From: Nothophaeocryptopus gaeumannii
Taxonomy: Eukaryota > Ascomycota > Dothideomycetes > Mycosphaerellales > Mycosphaerellaceae
Direction of reading: 5' to 3'
DNA: 64,000 bases
Assembly: GCA_031771865.1 (NCBI GenBank)
Contig: JASISA010000041.1
Coordinates: forward strand, 930,001 to 994,000
The position numbers were made by a program, and so were the translations under genes. The notes beneath the pieces were generated by a model. That model did not search any database. It saw nothing but the letters and a program-made list of their open reading frames with translations, and was not told where the DNA came from. Below are positions 27,349-37,686 of the stretch, piece by piece (positions within the stretch are counted from its first letter, which is position 1; every line of letters starts with the position of its first letter).

Positions 27349-29928
27349 TTACCGCCACGGCCGTCTCGAGGTGACAGCGTCCCTAAGGCTGCCTCTTCGA
27401 TTCGGAGGAGCACCACGACCATCCTGCTGATTGGGCGGAGGATCGGCCTTATTTGGGTCTTTGACGCCGTTGCTGCGTCCGAAGATGGAGCGTTTCTCCT
27501 TCTGGAGTCCAGCTGCTGAACCTGGTCTGGCGGCAGCAAGTTCCGTCTTAGTTCTGGTCGTGAGGGACAGCCTATGTGCATCGCGACTACTTGGAGGTCG
27601 AGAAGCTGTCGAACCGTCGCCGCCCTTAGATGGACGGTCTGCAAAGCTTGTCTTCGGCCTCGCGGGTATGTCCTTAACATAAGCGGAGGAAGGTGTCGAC
27701 GTCAAGGTTGGCAAAGGTGATTGTTCGCGATCACTGCGGCCTGTGCTCATACGACGGAGTAGGTCATTGCCGAATGATCGTGCAGGCGATGGCGATGCGC
27801 GGTTGCGAGGAGGCGATGCGATGCTGGAGGATAATCGAGAATTGTTTCGAGGCCCTTCTGGAGATGAAGCGCGATTATAGTGCTCATCAGCCTGGACAAT
27901 CGTGCGATTACTTGAGCCAGAATGATGTGACCGGGAAGACAAGTATGGACTCGTCACGCTTTCAACCGACGACTTCCCGCAGTTGCCCATCATCCGGCCA
28001 AGGATACTGGGACTGGTCTCCATGCGATCTAGACGTGGCTTGGCTGTGCTGGCAGTGAACTGGTCGCTGGACCGTCGTCGGTGAGGAGACTTCGCTTCGA
28101 ACGTGGGCGAAACGTTGTTGTGGTTGGACATAATATCTTCCGGCGGCTTTCCGTTTGACATGAACCTGCTTGGAGTGCCCATCTTCACGGACACGGGAAG
28201 GTCATCAAGGTCGATACCAAAGTCCTTTACAGTCTCCGACCGAGCATCGTCCTCGAAGTCCTGCTCTGAGCCGTCGGTACTGTTATGGTTCGTGCCGTCA
28301 AAGGCATCGTGGCGGAAGTGAAGGTTGCTAGTGTAGGCTGAGCTCAGCTCCACAGACGATCTCATTTGCCTTGGTGCGGTTCTGATGCCAGGCTCAAGTG
28401 GATTGAAGCCCTTCACTGCGGCTGGAGTGCTGTCCAGCAAGCTCTTGTCATCAGCAATGCTGGATCTCGAAGCACGAAGCATACGCGTGCTAGCGCTGTC
28501 CGGAGTTGGGGGTAGCATTCGCTCGCCAAACGTAGGTCCGGCGAAGCTGCTTAGAGGACCAGGAGTCTTCCTTGCCTTGTGGTGTCGTAGTCGTGGCCGT
28601 GCCGAGCTGAAGTCGGCGGCAGGAGCGAGGCTTGGTGATGTGGCAGCGGCAGACAGAGCATCGTTGAGGGAATGGTGGTGTTGCGGCGCTGCGTTGTTGC
28701 CAGGCAGTGTAGTCGAAGTCGAGATGGCCTCTTCATCGAGCTGCAATGGATCGGAGAGATTGTTCGATTTGGAGGGCGTTGCATCGGCCGCGTCCTTTTC
28801 AGAGATCCATTGACTCACACGCTTAATGCTATCTTGCCTCAGGTGAGCGCGAAATCCGATGGAAGCACTCCGAGTGTCATCCTCATCATCCTCTTCCCAG
28901 GCATATTGATCAGGGCTGACATGCACCTTTGGGCTGTAGATAGACGGGAAGCTGCTCTCGCTCAGCACGCTCAGTCGAGGTGAATCAGGCTCGTTGGTCT
29001 CCTCCTCAGTCCTACTTTCATGTCGGGAGAGGAGGGAGTGAAAGCTTTTGACTGGATGCAGTGACTTGGCATTCGCCAGGTATACACTCCTCAGAGCAGC
29101 GGTGCTTGGCTTTTTCGAACTCAGAATCGACGGCTCCCTCTTAGGCTTGGCCGGCGTCCGAGAAGTCAGAAGATTCTGCAGCTGTGCGGTGGCAGTCGTG
29201 GCTTGTGCAGCAGGTACTCGAGCGATCGAGGCGTTTGTCTTCGAAATGCTAGAGGCATCTGGAGGAGAGGACGGGAGCTCCTGATCATGCGTTTCCGTCC
29301 CAGCGTACCCAGAGTCGGCGTGGGCAGTTGAAGGTCTCGTGTTACTGTGCCGCTCCTCCAAGTCGCTTACTTTGTCCTCCAGTTCACAGATGATATCCAT
29401 GGCCTCCTCAACAGCTCTGTCACGCTTCTCAAGTTCTTGCACTAGTTGAGAGTTGATCCGCAAGAGCTCCTTGTGCTCGTCTTCTAATGCAACAGCACGG
29501 TCGACTTGTTCCTTCATGGAGTCAATCTCACTTCGCATATCCAAAGCATGCTTTCGTCGGTGGTCCAGTTCCAACTTCAGAGCGAAGTTCTGCTTGTTCA
29601 ATCGATCCATCTGATCGTCCATGTCCCGGACACCAAGTGTTCGGCGTCTCCTGTCACTGCTTTGCCCACCAGCGTCTGATCCTCGAGCACTTGCAATCAT
29701 GGGCGAACTGTCGAAGATTCGTGAATTGCGGCCCTCTTCGGCCTCGGCGAAGAAAATGTCATCGTCACGGCCAGGCCGTGGACCAAAGTCGGTGTGTCGG
29801 GCACGTTTGGGTCGCGTGTTTCGCGCTCGACGCTCCTGTAGTCTTTCCTGAAGAAACTCGGAGGCGGGCAAGACAGTCTTGCCACGTTCGCCCAGCGGAC
29901 TGCGCTCGTTGTAGTCGTACGCAGACAT
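27349..29928 (-). CDS. Centrosomin N-terminal motif (Cnn_1N) protein, putative MTOC/gamma-tubulin complex factor
   Basis: This single-exon protein has 859 residues. Residues about 97-190 form a charged coiled coil beginning LGVRDMDDQMDRLNKQNFALKLELDHR, which matches the centrosomin N-terminal motif. That motif recruits gamma-tubulin ring complexes in Drosophila Cnn, S. pombe Mto1 and Pcp1, and Aspergillus ApsB. The rest is low-complexity, rich in Ser, Pro, Arg and Asp, with no further coiled coil of note, and ends in a basic tail (RRGSLRDAVTSRRPWR). ApsB and Mto1 are usually larger with longer coiled coils, so this may be a separate short member of the family. The N-terminus MSAYDYNERSPLGERG starts at a clear ATG. 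Role at spindle poles, septa or elsewhere cannot be decided from sequence. Confidence 0.75.
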   Translation of the reverse strand: MSAYDYNERSPLGERGKTVLPASEFLQERLQERRARNTRPKRARHTDFGPRPGRDDDIFFAEAEEGRNSRIFDSSPMIASARGSDAGGQSSDRRRRTLGVRDMDDQMDRLNKQNFALKLELDHRRKHALDMRSEIDSMKEQVDRAVALEDEHKELLRINSQLVQELEKRDRAVEEAMDIICELEDKVSDLEERHSNTRPSTAHADSGYAGTETHDQELPSSPPDASSISKTNASIARVPAAQATTATAQLQNLLTSRTPAKPKREPSILSSKKPSTAALRSVYLANAKSLHPVKSFHSLLSRHESRTEEETNEPDSPRLSVLSESSFPSIYSPKVHVSPDQYAWEEDDEDDTRSASIGFRAHLRQDSIKRVSQWISEKDAADATPSKSNNLSDPLQLDEEAISTSTTLPGNNAAPQHHHSLNDALSAAATSPSLAPAADFSSARPRLRHHKARKTPGPLSSFAGPTFGERMLPPTPDSASTRMLRASRSSIADDKSLLDSTPAAVKGFNPLEPGIRTAPRQMRSSVELSSAYTSNLHFRHDAFDGTNHNSTDGSEQDFEDDARSETVKDFGIDLDDLPVSVKMGTPSRFMSNGKPPEDIMSNHNNVSPTFEAKSPHRRRSSDQFTASTAKPRLDRMETSPSILGRMMGNCGKSSVESVTSPYLSSRSHHSGSSNRTIVQADEHYNRASSPEGPRNNSRLSSSIASPPRNRASPSPARSFGNDLLRRMSTGRSDREQSPLPTLTSTPSSAYVKDIPARPKTSFADRPSKGGDGSTASRPPSSRDAHRLSLTTRTKTELAAARPGSAAGLQKEKRSIFGRSNGVKDPNKADPPPNQQDGRGAPPNRRGSLRDAVTSRRPWR

Positions 29929-32900
29929 GTTCTTGGCGTTTACATGTCCCAGTCCGTGGATTGTGTATGGCGTGTGTCTGTCGGCCTTACAAACGCGACA
30001 TGTGGCAGCGGCTTCTATCCATATGGAATGTGTACGTGTAAGAGTGCTGTTGGTTGTGACGGAATGGGCGAGGTGCGGTGATTGGCGCGCACTGTGGTCG
30101 TGATTGTGCGACCGTGTCTTCTTGCGTGTGATTCGTTGTCGCGGTGTGTTCCAGTTGGGCGTTGTTTAGTCCCGTGTCTCGCAGCTGGTGCCCTCAGCGC
30201 GCTCCGTCCGTGATGTCGTGCATACGACTACGAGGAGGTGCGGTCTTGTCGCGTATTAAATCGAGGAGGTTATGGGTGTGTGTTCGTTCGACTGTTGCAT
30301 GTCAAAGAGTCTCTCCAGGTGGTCGGCATGAAACGACCCCAAGGATGCCCCCGGTCCCTAGCCGTGCAGCGACAGTGCGACAGCCGTGAACAAAGAAGTG
30401 CGACCCTGGCAACAACAAGGATCGCACTTTACAAGCCAATGACCAGCCGCCTAACGGGCCAGCGCCAGACAGCGGGGACACGCGATCCCCGTCGAACGAT
30501 GTGAAGTCTGGCTCCGCTTGCCGAGAACTACCAAAGTCAATTCATCGAAGGAATCACACGGATGCCGTCCGTTCGCCCTGCAATTTTACCTGCACTATCC
30601 TGCAACCACCATCCTGCAACGCCACGAGGTATGGGCGAGGATACTTGATAATGAAGTCAGGCATAGTAAGACAAGGCAAAAAGGCCACAGTACGCAGCAT
30701 GTGATCATTCGACCAACGAATGCCGGTCTTGGGCAGCAAGCAAGACCCGCCGTTGGTGCCTTCTTTGGCCAGCATCACCACCTGGATGGCTGCCGGCAAG
30801 TGGGCGCTAGCTCAAACCTACAGAAAACGCCTTCTTGTTCTTTGGATCAAGAGCTGCAGCTTAGCCCGGCTCGTTCCTGAGACCGTGCAACTCTCACCAA
30901 CACTTGCGCACGCTCCCATGCGGCTATGAGAAAAATCCATCTCGCTGGGATACTGCCCCTGCGTCACACATCACTCTGCTGCATCTCACTGAGACCTGCT
31001 CGCATCTGCGATTCTGCGAGAAAAGCGCTTTCCAGCATCCCCGCTTCCAACGACGCCTTGCAGAACGGAGATGAGGCCAATACGCAACCGAACCAGACTC
31101 TGAGCGCTCGTGGATAAGAGCCAGACATTGAGCGCTTGGTCCCGGATCCATCAAACGTCACTTTGTCCCACGCTCTCGGCTTGGCGCTGTCCTTTTCGAC
31201 ACTGATTCACTGGAGTGCCCACAACGCTCGATAGCCTCGTTAACTTTCACGTGGTTCAAAAAGACATCATGTCCAGATGGCATTCGGTACTGTTCCCGAC
31301 GGCTTCAGCTGTTCAACGCTAGCTAGGAGACAGGTAGACCACACGTGATGTCTATTACATGCGTTTCCTTGCTCGTCCAAATCTTCACCTGCATCCTCAA
31401 GACGCCATTCTGCCACCTCGCATCTGGATCTTGGCATTCCGAGCCTGAAGTGCGGTCCTCGGCAAGCCCGCGGATGATCAAGACAGAGATGCATGAAGCT
31501 ATGCTCTTCGCGAGGGCAAGACATATGAAAGATGATCTACATGCAGAATCAATCTTTCTCTTGCTTTACTAGCTCGAGAGCTCTCTACTTGGCTATCGGG
31601 CCTTAATAATATATGCAACACTGCGAAACGCTATTTTCTCCTGAATATCAGTCGTTGCGAAATACCAAGTTTCTGTGCAGAGTCAGTGGATTCCCAAAGT
31701 ATGTCCGAGACGGGCCATATCTGACAGCAACTACAGTGCCACCGCAAGAAATGAGGCCCTGGCTCGTGAGCGTTCACGAGCTGTCAGACTAGGACTGGCC
31801 GTTGCGCTCTGATCCGCGTCTGGAGCTTGACCATGGTTCAACAGTCAGAGTGCAATAAGGGTCTCTTTATTCTCCGGGTTCCAACAATGAGGGTTTCAAT
31901 CATGACGCGTTGAACTATACCGCAACGGCAATCACCTTCGTGATGGAGATCTGGCTGCCGTTGTGTTGTGCTCGAAAGCGATCTCACCGCAACGGACTCC
32001 GCATGGCTCCCCTTGAGCCGCCATGCAGCGCGCATCAAGAAGCACACTAAGCGGAGGCCTGCAGCAGTGACAACCCAGCGGATACAGCATGAAGGACGAA
32101 CACGGCATCGTTCCTGCTCCGCCGTACAAGCGCACCGTATCTCTACGATTTTACCTCAAGCTTCATTTCACTTGGGAGTCTCCAGGGAACGACTGCTTAA
32201 GTGAAGTCGAGCATCCTACACCAACGAGTCATTGCAAACACCATGCACGTCATAACTTTACCTCAGCTAGCGCTGGATAACAACGGCACTGACTCCAAAG
32301 CCTCGCGCCATGACCTCCGACCGCACGCGAGTAGCTGTCATCAATCTTTTCATGACTCTTTGAAACGACCAAACGATAAATCGTTCACTCAAGCGGCCAG
32401 TTTCTACGGACGCGCACGGGATTGCGACAACTTGGTCAAGGATGTTTGCACTTATTCCCCGAATTACTTCGACGATGTTTCGAGATCGGTTTACGCGCCG
32501 CCGATGCTGATGCGCAACCGTGGCGACTTACCGGACTAAAATGAATTATTGTATGGGAGGGTATCATGAGCTTAGGAATCGTGGAACATATCAAGAATTA
32601 GAAGAGAATCTGCTCCAACAACTCTGCCCAACCGGAAGTGGAACGAGAAGACGCACTCCGAACGAACGTAAGTGATTTCTGATGAACTCTCGTCCTCCCA
32701 AGGGCTTTTGACAAAGCTCGCTGCCGATTGCTTCGTTTCGAAATCGAGTTTCCTTCAGATATGCCCAATGCGATCTCAATGACTATAGACTATAGTCCAC
32801 GTTCCGAGAGACTGATTATATCTTGCTTCTACGGGAGAAAATGCTACTACGTTTGGGAAAGCGCATTTACGCTGCTGAGATTGGATCGTGGCGAGTAAGA

Positions 32901-33245
32901 AGCGGTAACGAGGTTCATCGCCTTCCCTTGTGCTGTCCATCTCTAGACGGACCCAGTAGCTGTCTCGAGGTACGATCATTGATCTCGGCCTGCAAAGCGG
33001 AAAAGCCGATCGGTATCTAGCTGTGTAGTACGTACCCCTTCTTTCTTCTGGGAACTGATGGTTCTGGTAGCGAGAACGTGATCTTGGAGAAGCTCGATCC
33101 CATGGTTTCACTGAGACAGATAACCGCCGTGCAAGACGAGTGCCGGTTCTAAAAGGATCATAGGCCAGAGGCCGCTTAGCAGAAGACCTCGAAGATGCTT
33201 TACGAGTAATATGTCTACAGCAGCCAGAAGCCTTGAATCTACTTC
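29929..33245. other. Gene-free region of 3.3 kb
   Basis: I examined both strands and found only short overlapping frames (up to about 165 codons) without domains, signal peptides or convincing splice patterns. Base composition looks similar to the flanks, with no obvious AT-rich RIP signature. The left end is the promoter of the centrosomin-motif gene. CACGTG occurs near 31248 and 31341. Confidence 0.4.
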
Positions 33246-34541
33246 TCAATAAGGAAAATAAACCGGTTGTCCACATTGTCCACTCCCCTGGTACGTTTCC
33301 GAAGAACCACCATCGTCAAACTCACTGATCCAGATAGCTCGTGAAGCATCGCAGATATTCGAGGTGAAAACATAGCATGCGAAAGGACTAAAGTAAAGAG
33401 CATGGCAGTCAGTCGCTGCTTCTTTTCAAAAGAGACATCGAGCGATTTGACTTACTGATTGGAGTACCCACCACAATTAGTAGTCATAGCGCAGAGCTGA
33501 CAGCAATCTATATTACTCATTCCTTGATTGCTGCGCGTGTAGGATGTTCCTGCCTTCGGGATATTGTAATAGAGATAGTTGGTGCCGCCGACGACGGTGA
33601 TCATGTTGTTGCTCAAGCTGCACAGTCTGTTAGCTCTCTGAGACAGCAGTCAGAGGGTAAGGTGGGGGTATGCATACCATTGTTGATATTGAGTAGCCAC
33701 AGGCAATTGACTAGTAGATGTAGTGGTGCTAGTTAAAGTCGTAGTTTCGGTGGTTGAAAACGTCTGGGTTACCGTAACCGATGTGCTTTGCGTCACAGTA
33801 GTGGAGGCATCGGGTGGGGTTTCAGTAGTTGTTACGGTACTCGTAGTGCTAGCGATTGCTGTCGAGGTTGGAACTGTAATAGTCGATGTCTGAGAGGCCG
33901 TTCTCGTCGTTTTGACCCTTGTGAACGCTGCGTAATAAGTGTAGCAAGTCACGGATTTTGGGAATAATGGGACCTTTTGGGCGCTGTTTGGCGACTGCTC
34001 TGGTAGAGGTAGCGTGTTTTGTCTGCGGACGGCCTGGAGTTCTCGTTTCTTCATGCCACCGTCAGCCGCAATAACAGAGCCAAGCGATGCGTATGGCGTG
34101 AAACCTGCGCCGGCTGACAGAATCACAGTTGAGCTCACCGTCGTCGTCTGCGTGAACGTGGAAGTTTCTATATCGGTTTCCGTAGATGTCGTTTGCGTAG
34201 TGCTCGTGATTGTGCTCGTAGCAGTGGCAGTCTGCGTGTTTTGGACGGCAGTAAACGTGAGTATCGTTGTGATCGTGGTCGTGCTTGTCGTAATAGGTGT
34301 GGTTGTAGTCGACGGCGTGTATGTGGTCGTTCCTCCGAAAGTGAAAGTCCTCCTGTTGGAATGAGCTCATCTCCCTCCTCGCCCTTTATCAATTCACTTA
34401 CGTGGACTTTACACTCGTCGTCGGGACACTCTTGACACTCGTTGTGCCATACTGGGTGAAGCAAAAAGGCTTGCCAAAGTTAAGGGCTTCACCTAGAGAC
34501 AGGCCTGAGGCCAGAATCGCAATCGTGGTCATGCACTTCAT
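33246..34541 (-). CDS. Secreted Thr-rich protein with C-terminal eight-cysteine domain
   Basis: Four exons were assembled by eye: 34541-34402, 34352-33678, 33617-33456 and 33387-33246, with introns of 49-68 bp, giving 372 residues. The N-terminus MKCMTTIAILASGLSLGEA is a signal peptide. Residues about 47-120 and 190-268 are almost pure Thr/Ser/Val, likely O-mannosylated stalks. Between them lie dibasic sites (KKR 148-150, RR 156-157) that fit Kex2 processing. The C-terminal 101 residues contain eight Cys with a CLSNN start, a CCQLCAMTTNCGGY block and a final GQCGQ, resembling small PAN/apple-like modules of fungal secreted proteins. Every junction keeps the frame; the intron at 33618-33677 needs the second AG, because the first would create a stop. 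Likely a cell-surface or apoplastic protein; function unknown. Convergent genes are absent on both sides. Confidence 0.72.
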
Positions 34542-36008
34542 CTCTGCTGAACAAAATATTGCAGCTGACAGGGGCCCTCGAGACCGAACAATATACTACG
34601 CGTGGATCATGGGAGGTCCCCTTTGTTTGTACGAGAGGCTCAGCAGAGCGCTCTGAGCTTCCTGCGCTGTCTGTGTTCGCAAGCCACAAACTGTCTTGCC
34701 AGAAGAGCCATCATGCGCTGCTGAAAGCGGGAGTGTCGAAGTCGAATGCTGTCCTAAAAGGATCGAATGTCACCAGAATGGCATGTAGAGGGGACGAGTG
34801 AGTTGAGGGGCGTTGTTCGAGACCGTGTCCACCAGAGGAACCTCACCACGGGGCGTGTTGTCCAGAGGCTGCCTGAAGAACAGCCGTACCAGTGGACTCT
34901 TGCATGGCACCAAACGCTGTGGCATTTTTGCGACAGTCATCTGCAAACGTTAGTAACCGGAGGTCTGAAGAGACGTCTCGGGCAGCCAGAGAAGGAAGTT
35001 CGAGATGCATTATAGATCTTGCATCCAGATCAGATCTCAGTATCCTATTGCACGATGCGGTCCTTGATCCATTGCTGGCTGAAAGATGCATTCTCGGGTG
35101 CTTTGATCAGATTTCTAGATCATGAACATGGCCTGAGTCGAAAGTCTGGCGAAGGAATTACTGGTAGAGCTTGTGCTCTTGTGATCTTGCCATGGCTTGA
35201 TCAGTACCAGACATGCGCAGGCGGCGCGATACCCCCCAAGCGTCTGGCTGCTCGTCCTTTTTCCCAGAATGCTATACACTCGCGAAAAGCTGAGCAATTA
35301 GTCTGGGTTGGTCTCAAACTCTCCGGTCGCGAAGCGGCTGCCGTCCGGGCCTCCAGCACAATGGATCAGGAGTGGATGTGCACTGGCGGTTCGTTCCAAA
35401 GGGATTTATAGGCAGAGATCCCGTATGAATGTCCAGGACTAGTTCCTAGGTTCTTCATGATGACTGAGTACATGCCTACCCCGAGCATCAATGACCGAAG
35501 TTGGTATAGCCAGCCCCTGACGTTGCGGCTTCCGAGTCCAATACCTGCCGAGACGCGTCAGGCCAGAAGCGCGGGCGGCAATGCATTCGTTCTCCCCCCC
35601 ATCCAGATTCGCAGAATATGCGACTCCTCCTCACTCTGAGCTGAAGACCTCGTCCTTGTGGTTGACATCGCGAGCGAGGGCTCTGATTGCTCGATGCCCA
35701 GCCCGATTTCCACAAGGTGTGGAGGTTCGTTCTCATCAGCTTCGCAGCCATGCATTCCATCAAAAAGCTTGACTTTCTACATCGCTCCCCGCACAGCAAA
35801 GGCTGTCCATCTCGCGTCTTCAAGAGCTGATGAGATGAATGCCTTCCTTGACGACGGGATGATTCTATTCGACCACTCGTTGCGGAGATGCCCCTCCTTC
35901 GCCAGGGCGTCGGTGTTGGCCCGAGACCGAGGCGATGGAGAGCCGCTCATCATCAACACCACTCCCCATGCGTTAGAACGATCTTCTTCCTCATCTACTT
36001 GAACAAAC
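34542..36008. other. No gene recognised (1.5 kb)
   Basis: This is the divergent upstream region of the secreted Cys-rich protein and the phosphatase at 36009. The open frames within it (up to 130 codons) lack domains and a plausible start. No RNA gene or repeat was seen. Confidence 0.4.
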
Positions 36009-36925
36009 ATGTCTACCGAACTTCCCTCACCACCCTTCATCGACGTCCCGGGCATAGCCAACTTCCGCGACATCGGAGACGACTATGTTGTTCGTCGAGG
36101 ACTTGTATTCCGGTCTGCTGACCCCAGCAAAGCGACACCTGAAGGCCTTGAGAAGATGAGCCGGGATCTAGGTACGGTCAGTCTTCCCTACCAGTGACAA
36201 TCAACAGTGTCGAAGGCTTCAATGGAGGCCATCATTCGCCTCAGTCACTGACAAGATCATCTCTCCCAGATATAAAGTACATCTTCGACCTCCGCTCCAC
36301 CCCCGAAATCCAACGAGATGGACCCGAATGGGCCGGTGTCGCAATCGACCCTTCAGACCCTTTTGCAGAGCATGGCATGAAACGAGAATGGACACCCGTC
36401 TTCGCAGCCAAAGATTATGGGCCTGAACAGGTCGGGCTTCGATACCAGCATTACACGAAGACGGGGAGTGAGGGCTTCGTGAAGGCATACTACGATATCC
36501 TACACGCGGGCCCTCAAGCATACGGACGGATATTTCGACATTTGGCGTCTTCGGATAGCCCTGAGCCGTTTCTGGTGCATTGTACAGCGGGCAAAGATCG
36601 AACAGGCGTGCTTGTTGCGCTGTTGATGTTGCTTGCGGAGCAAGAGAAAGAGAAGATTGCCGCGGAGTATGCGTTGACGGACAAGGGATTGCAACATCTG
36701 AAACCACTTTTCATCGAGAGACTGCTCAAGAATCCCGCGTTGCAGGGCAATGAAGATGGGGTAAAGAATATGGTCAGCTCGAAGAAGGAAAATATGGATG
36801 CGACGATTGAGATGATAGAGAGAGAGTTTGGCGGACCAGAGAAGTACATAAAGCAGTATTGCGAATTGAGTGATGAGGAAATCGAAAAGATTAGGAGGAA
36901 CTTGAAGAGCGGGCTGAAGACGTGA
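36009..36925 (+). CDS. Tyrosine/serine protein phosphatase (HCxAGKDRTG class)
   Basis: Two exons (36009-36171 and 36270-36925) with a 98-bp intron in between give 272 residues. The N-terminus reads PGIANFRDIGDDYVVRRGLVFRSADPS, the standard opening of the Y_phosphatase3 family. Exon 2 opens with DIKYIFDLRS, which continues this motif and supports the junction. The active site is VHCTAGKDRTGV (Cys nucleophile, P-loop Arg), with the Lys-Asp pair characteristic of this atypical dual-specificity group, which includes bacterial lipid phosphatases and fungal proteins of unknown substrate. The C-terminal half is helical (EKIAAEYALTDKGLQHLKPLF). No signal peptide, so cytosolic or nuclear. It is convergent with the CAP gene, 156 bp away. 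The substrate could be phosphoprotein or phosphoinositide. Confidence 0.88.
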
Positions 36926-37081
36926 GGGACCGCCAGGGAAAGATCTTGGGCTGCCGGGATTGCTGATGACGAATGAACAGGGAAGACATCCACGTGCTAC
37001 GAGGAGTATTTTGAGCGAGGATTTGCAGGGCTAGATAGAGCTCAGGGTATATTTGTTCCAGACGATGATGAGCACCGTCAC

Positions 37082-37686
37082 TCAAAAGGGCTTCTCCCAC
37101 ATCATGTTCCCTTGCGGCGTATACCTCGCAACGATATATGTTCCTCCGGATTGCGACCTGGCCTTTCCCATCCCGACATGCGTGGTACTGTGCCAGAGGC
37201 ATTGTGCTGGAATGCAAGTCAGTCACCTGCCAGCAGCTCCAATCCAAGGAGAAACTCACTGAAATGTCCAAAATCATGGAACTTGCCCTCTCCAATCTTC
37301 TCTCCAGAATACTTCGCCTCTTCGTCCAGCCACGCTTGCACAGCCTCGCTAAACGTCGCATTCCCAGTTGACATGTACAGATTCTCGCCTTGGCCCGAGA
37401 CACCGGAATGCTCCATCTTGTTCTTGTGGGCTAGTTTCTCGGCATACGCTTCGGCTTCTCGCGCGAGGTTGTCGTCCCATTGGAGAGCCTGGCAGCCTTT
37501 GGAGGATCGTGCTTTGTTGTGTGCTTGAAGAGCAGACTGAGCTGTATCGCGGCTCTTGTCTCCAGCACTGGCGTCGGCAGGGATATCGTCTTGAGGTAGT
37601 AAGGGAGTTGTGCCAGGTGCGAAGTTTAGGTGTTCGGTGGCTTTGTCTTGCAGCTTGGATGTGAGTTTGTGTGTTAGGGATGACAT
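37082..37686 (-). CDS. CAP/PR-1 (SCP/TAPS) family protein without signal peptide
   Basis: Exons 37686-37260 and 37206-37082 with a 53-bp intron in between give 183 residues. The family features are complete only after splicing: HNKARSSKGCQALQWDDNLA, GENLYMS (the GENL motif), AVQAWLDEEAKY, then GHFTQCLWHSTTHVGMGKA (CAP1, crossing the splice junction) and GTYIVARYTPQGN (CAP2). Fungal Pry proteins of this family are secreted and bind sterols or fatty acids. This one starts MSSLTHKLTSKLQDK, with no hydrophobic leader, and so resembles the intracellular GAPR-1/GLIPR2 type. The downstream gene is a convergent phosphatase. An upstream exon encoding a leader cannot be excluded, but I see none in frame. 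Confidence 0.87.

Noticed and set aside
33301..33345. Possible fourth intron (GTGAGT donor) in the last exon of the secreted Cys-rich protein
   Set aside because: The only nearby acceptor would give a 38-bp intron, and splicing would remove the GQCG end that completes the eight-Cys pattern.
35340..35400. GGTTCGTTCC resembling a tRNA B box
   Set aside because: No A box at the right distance and no acceptor stem can be formed. No tRNA was found elsewhere either.
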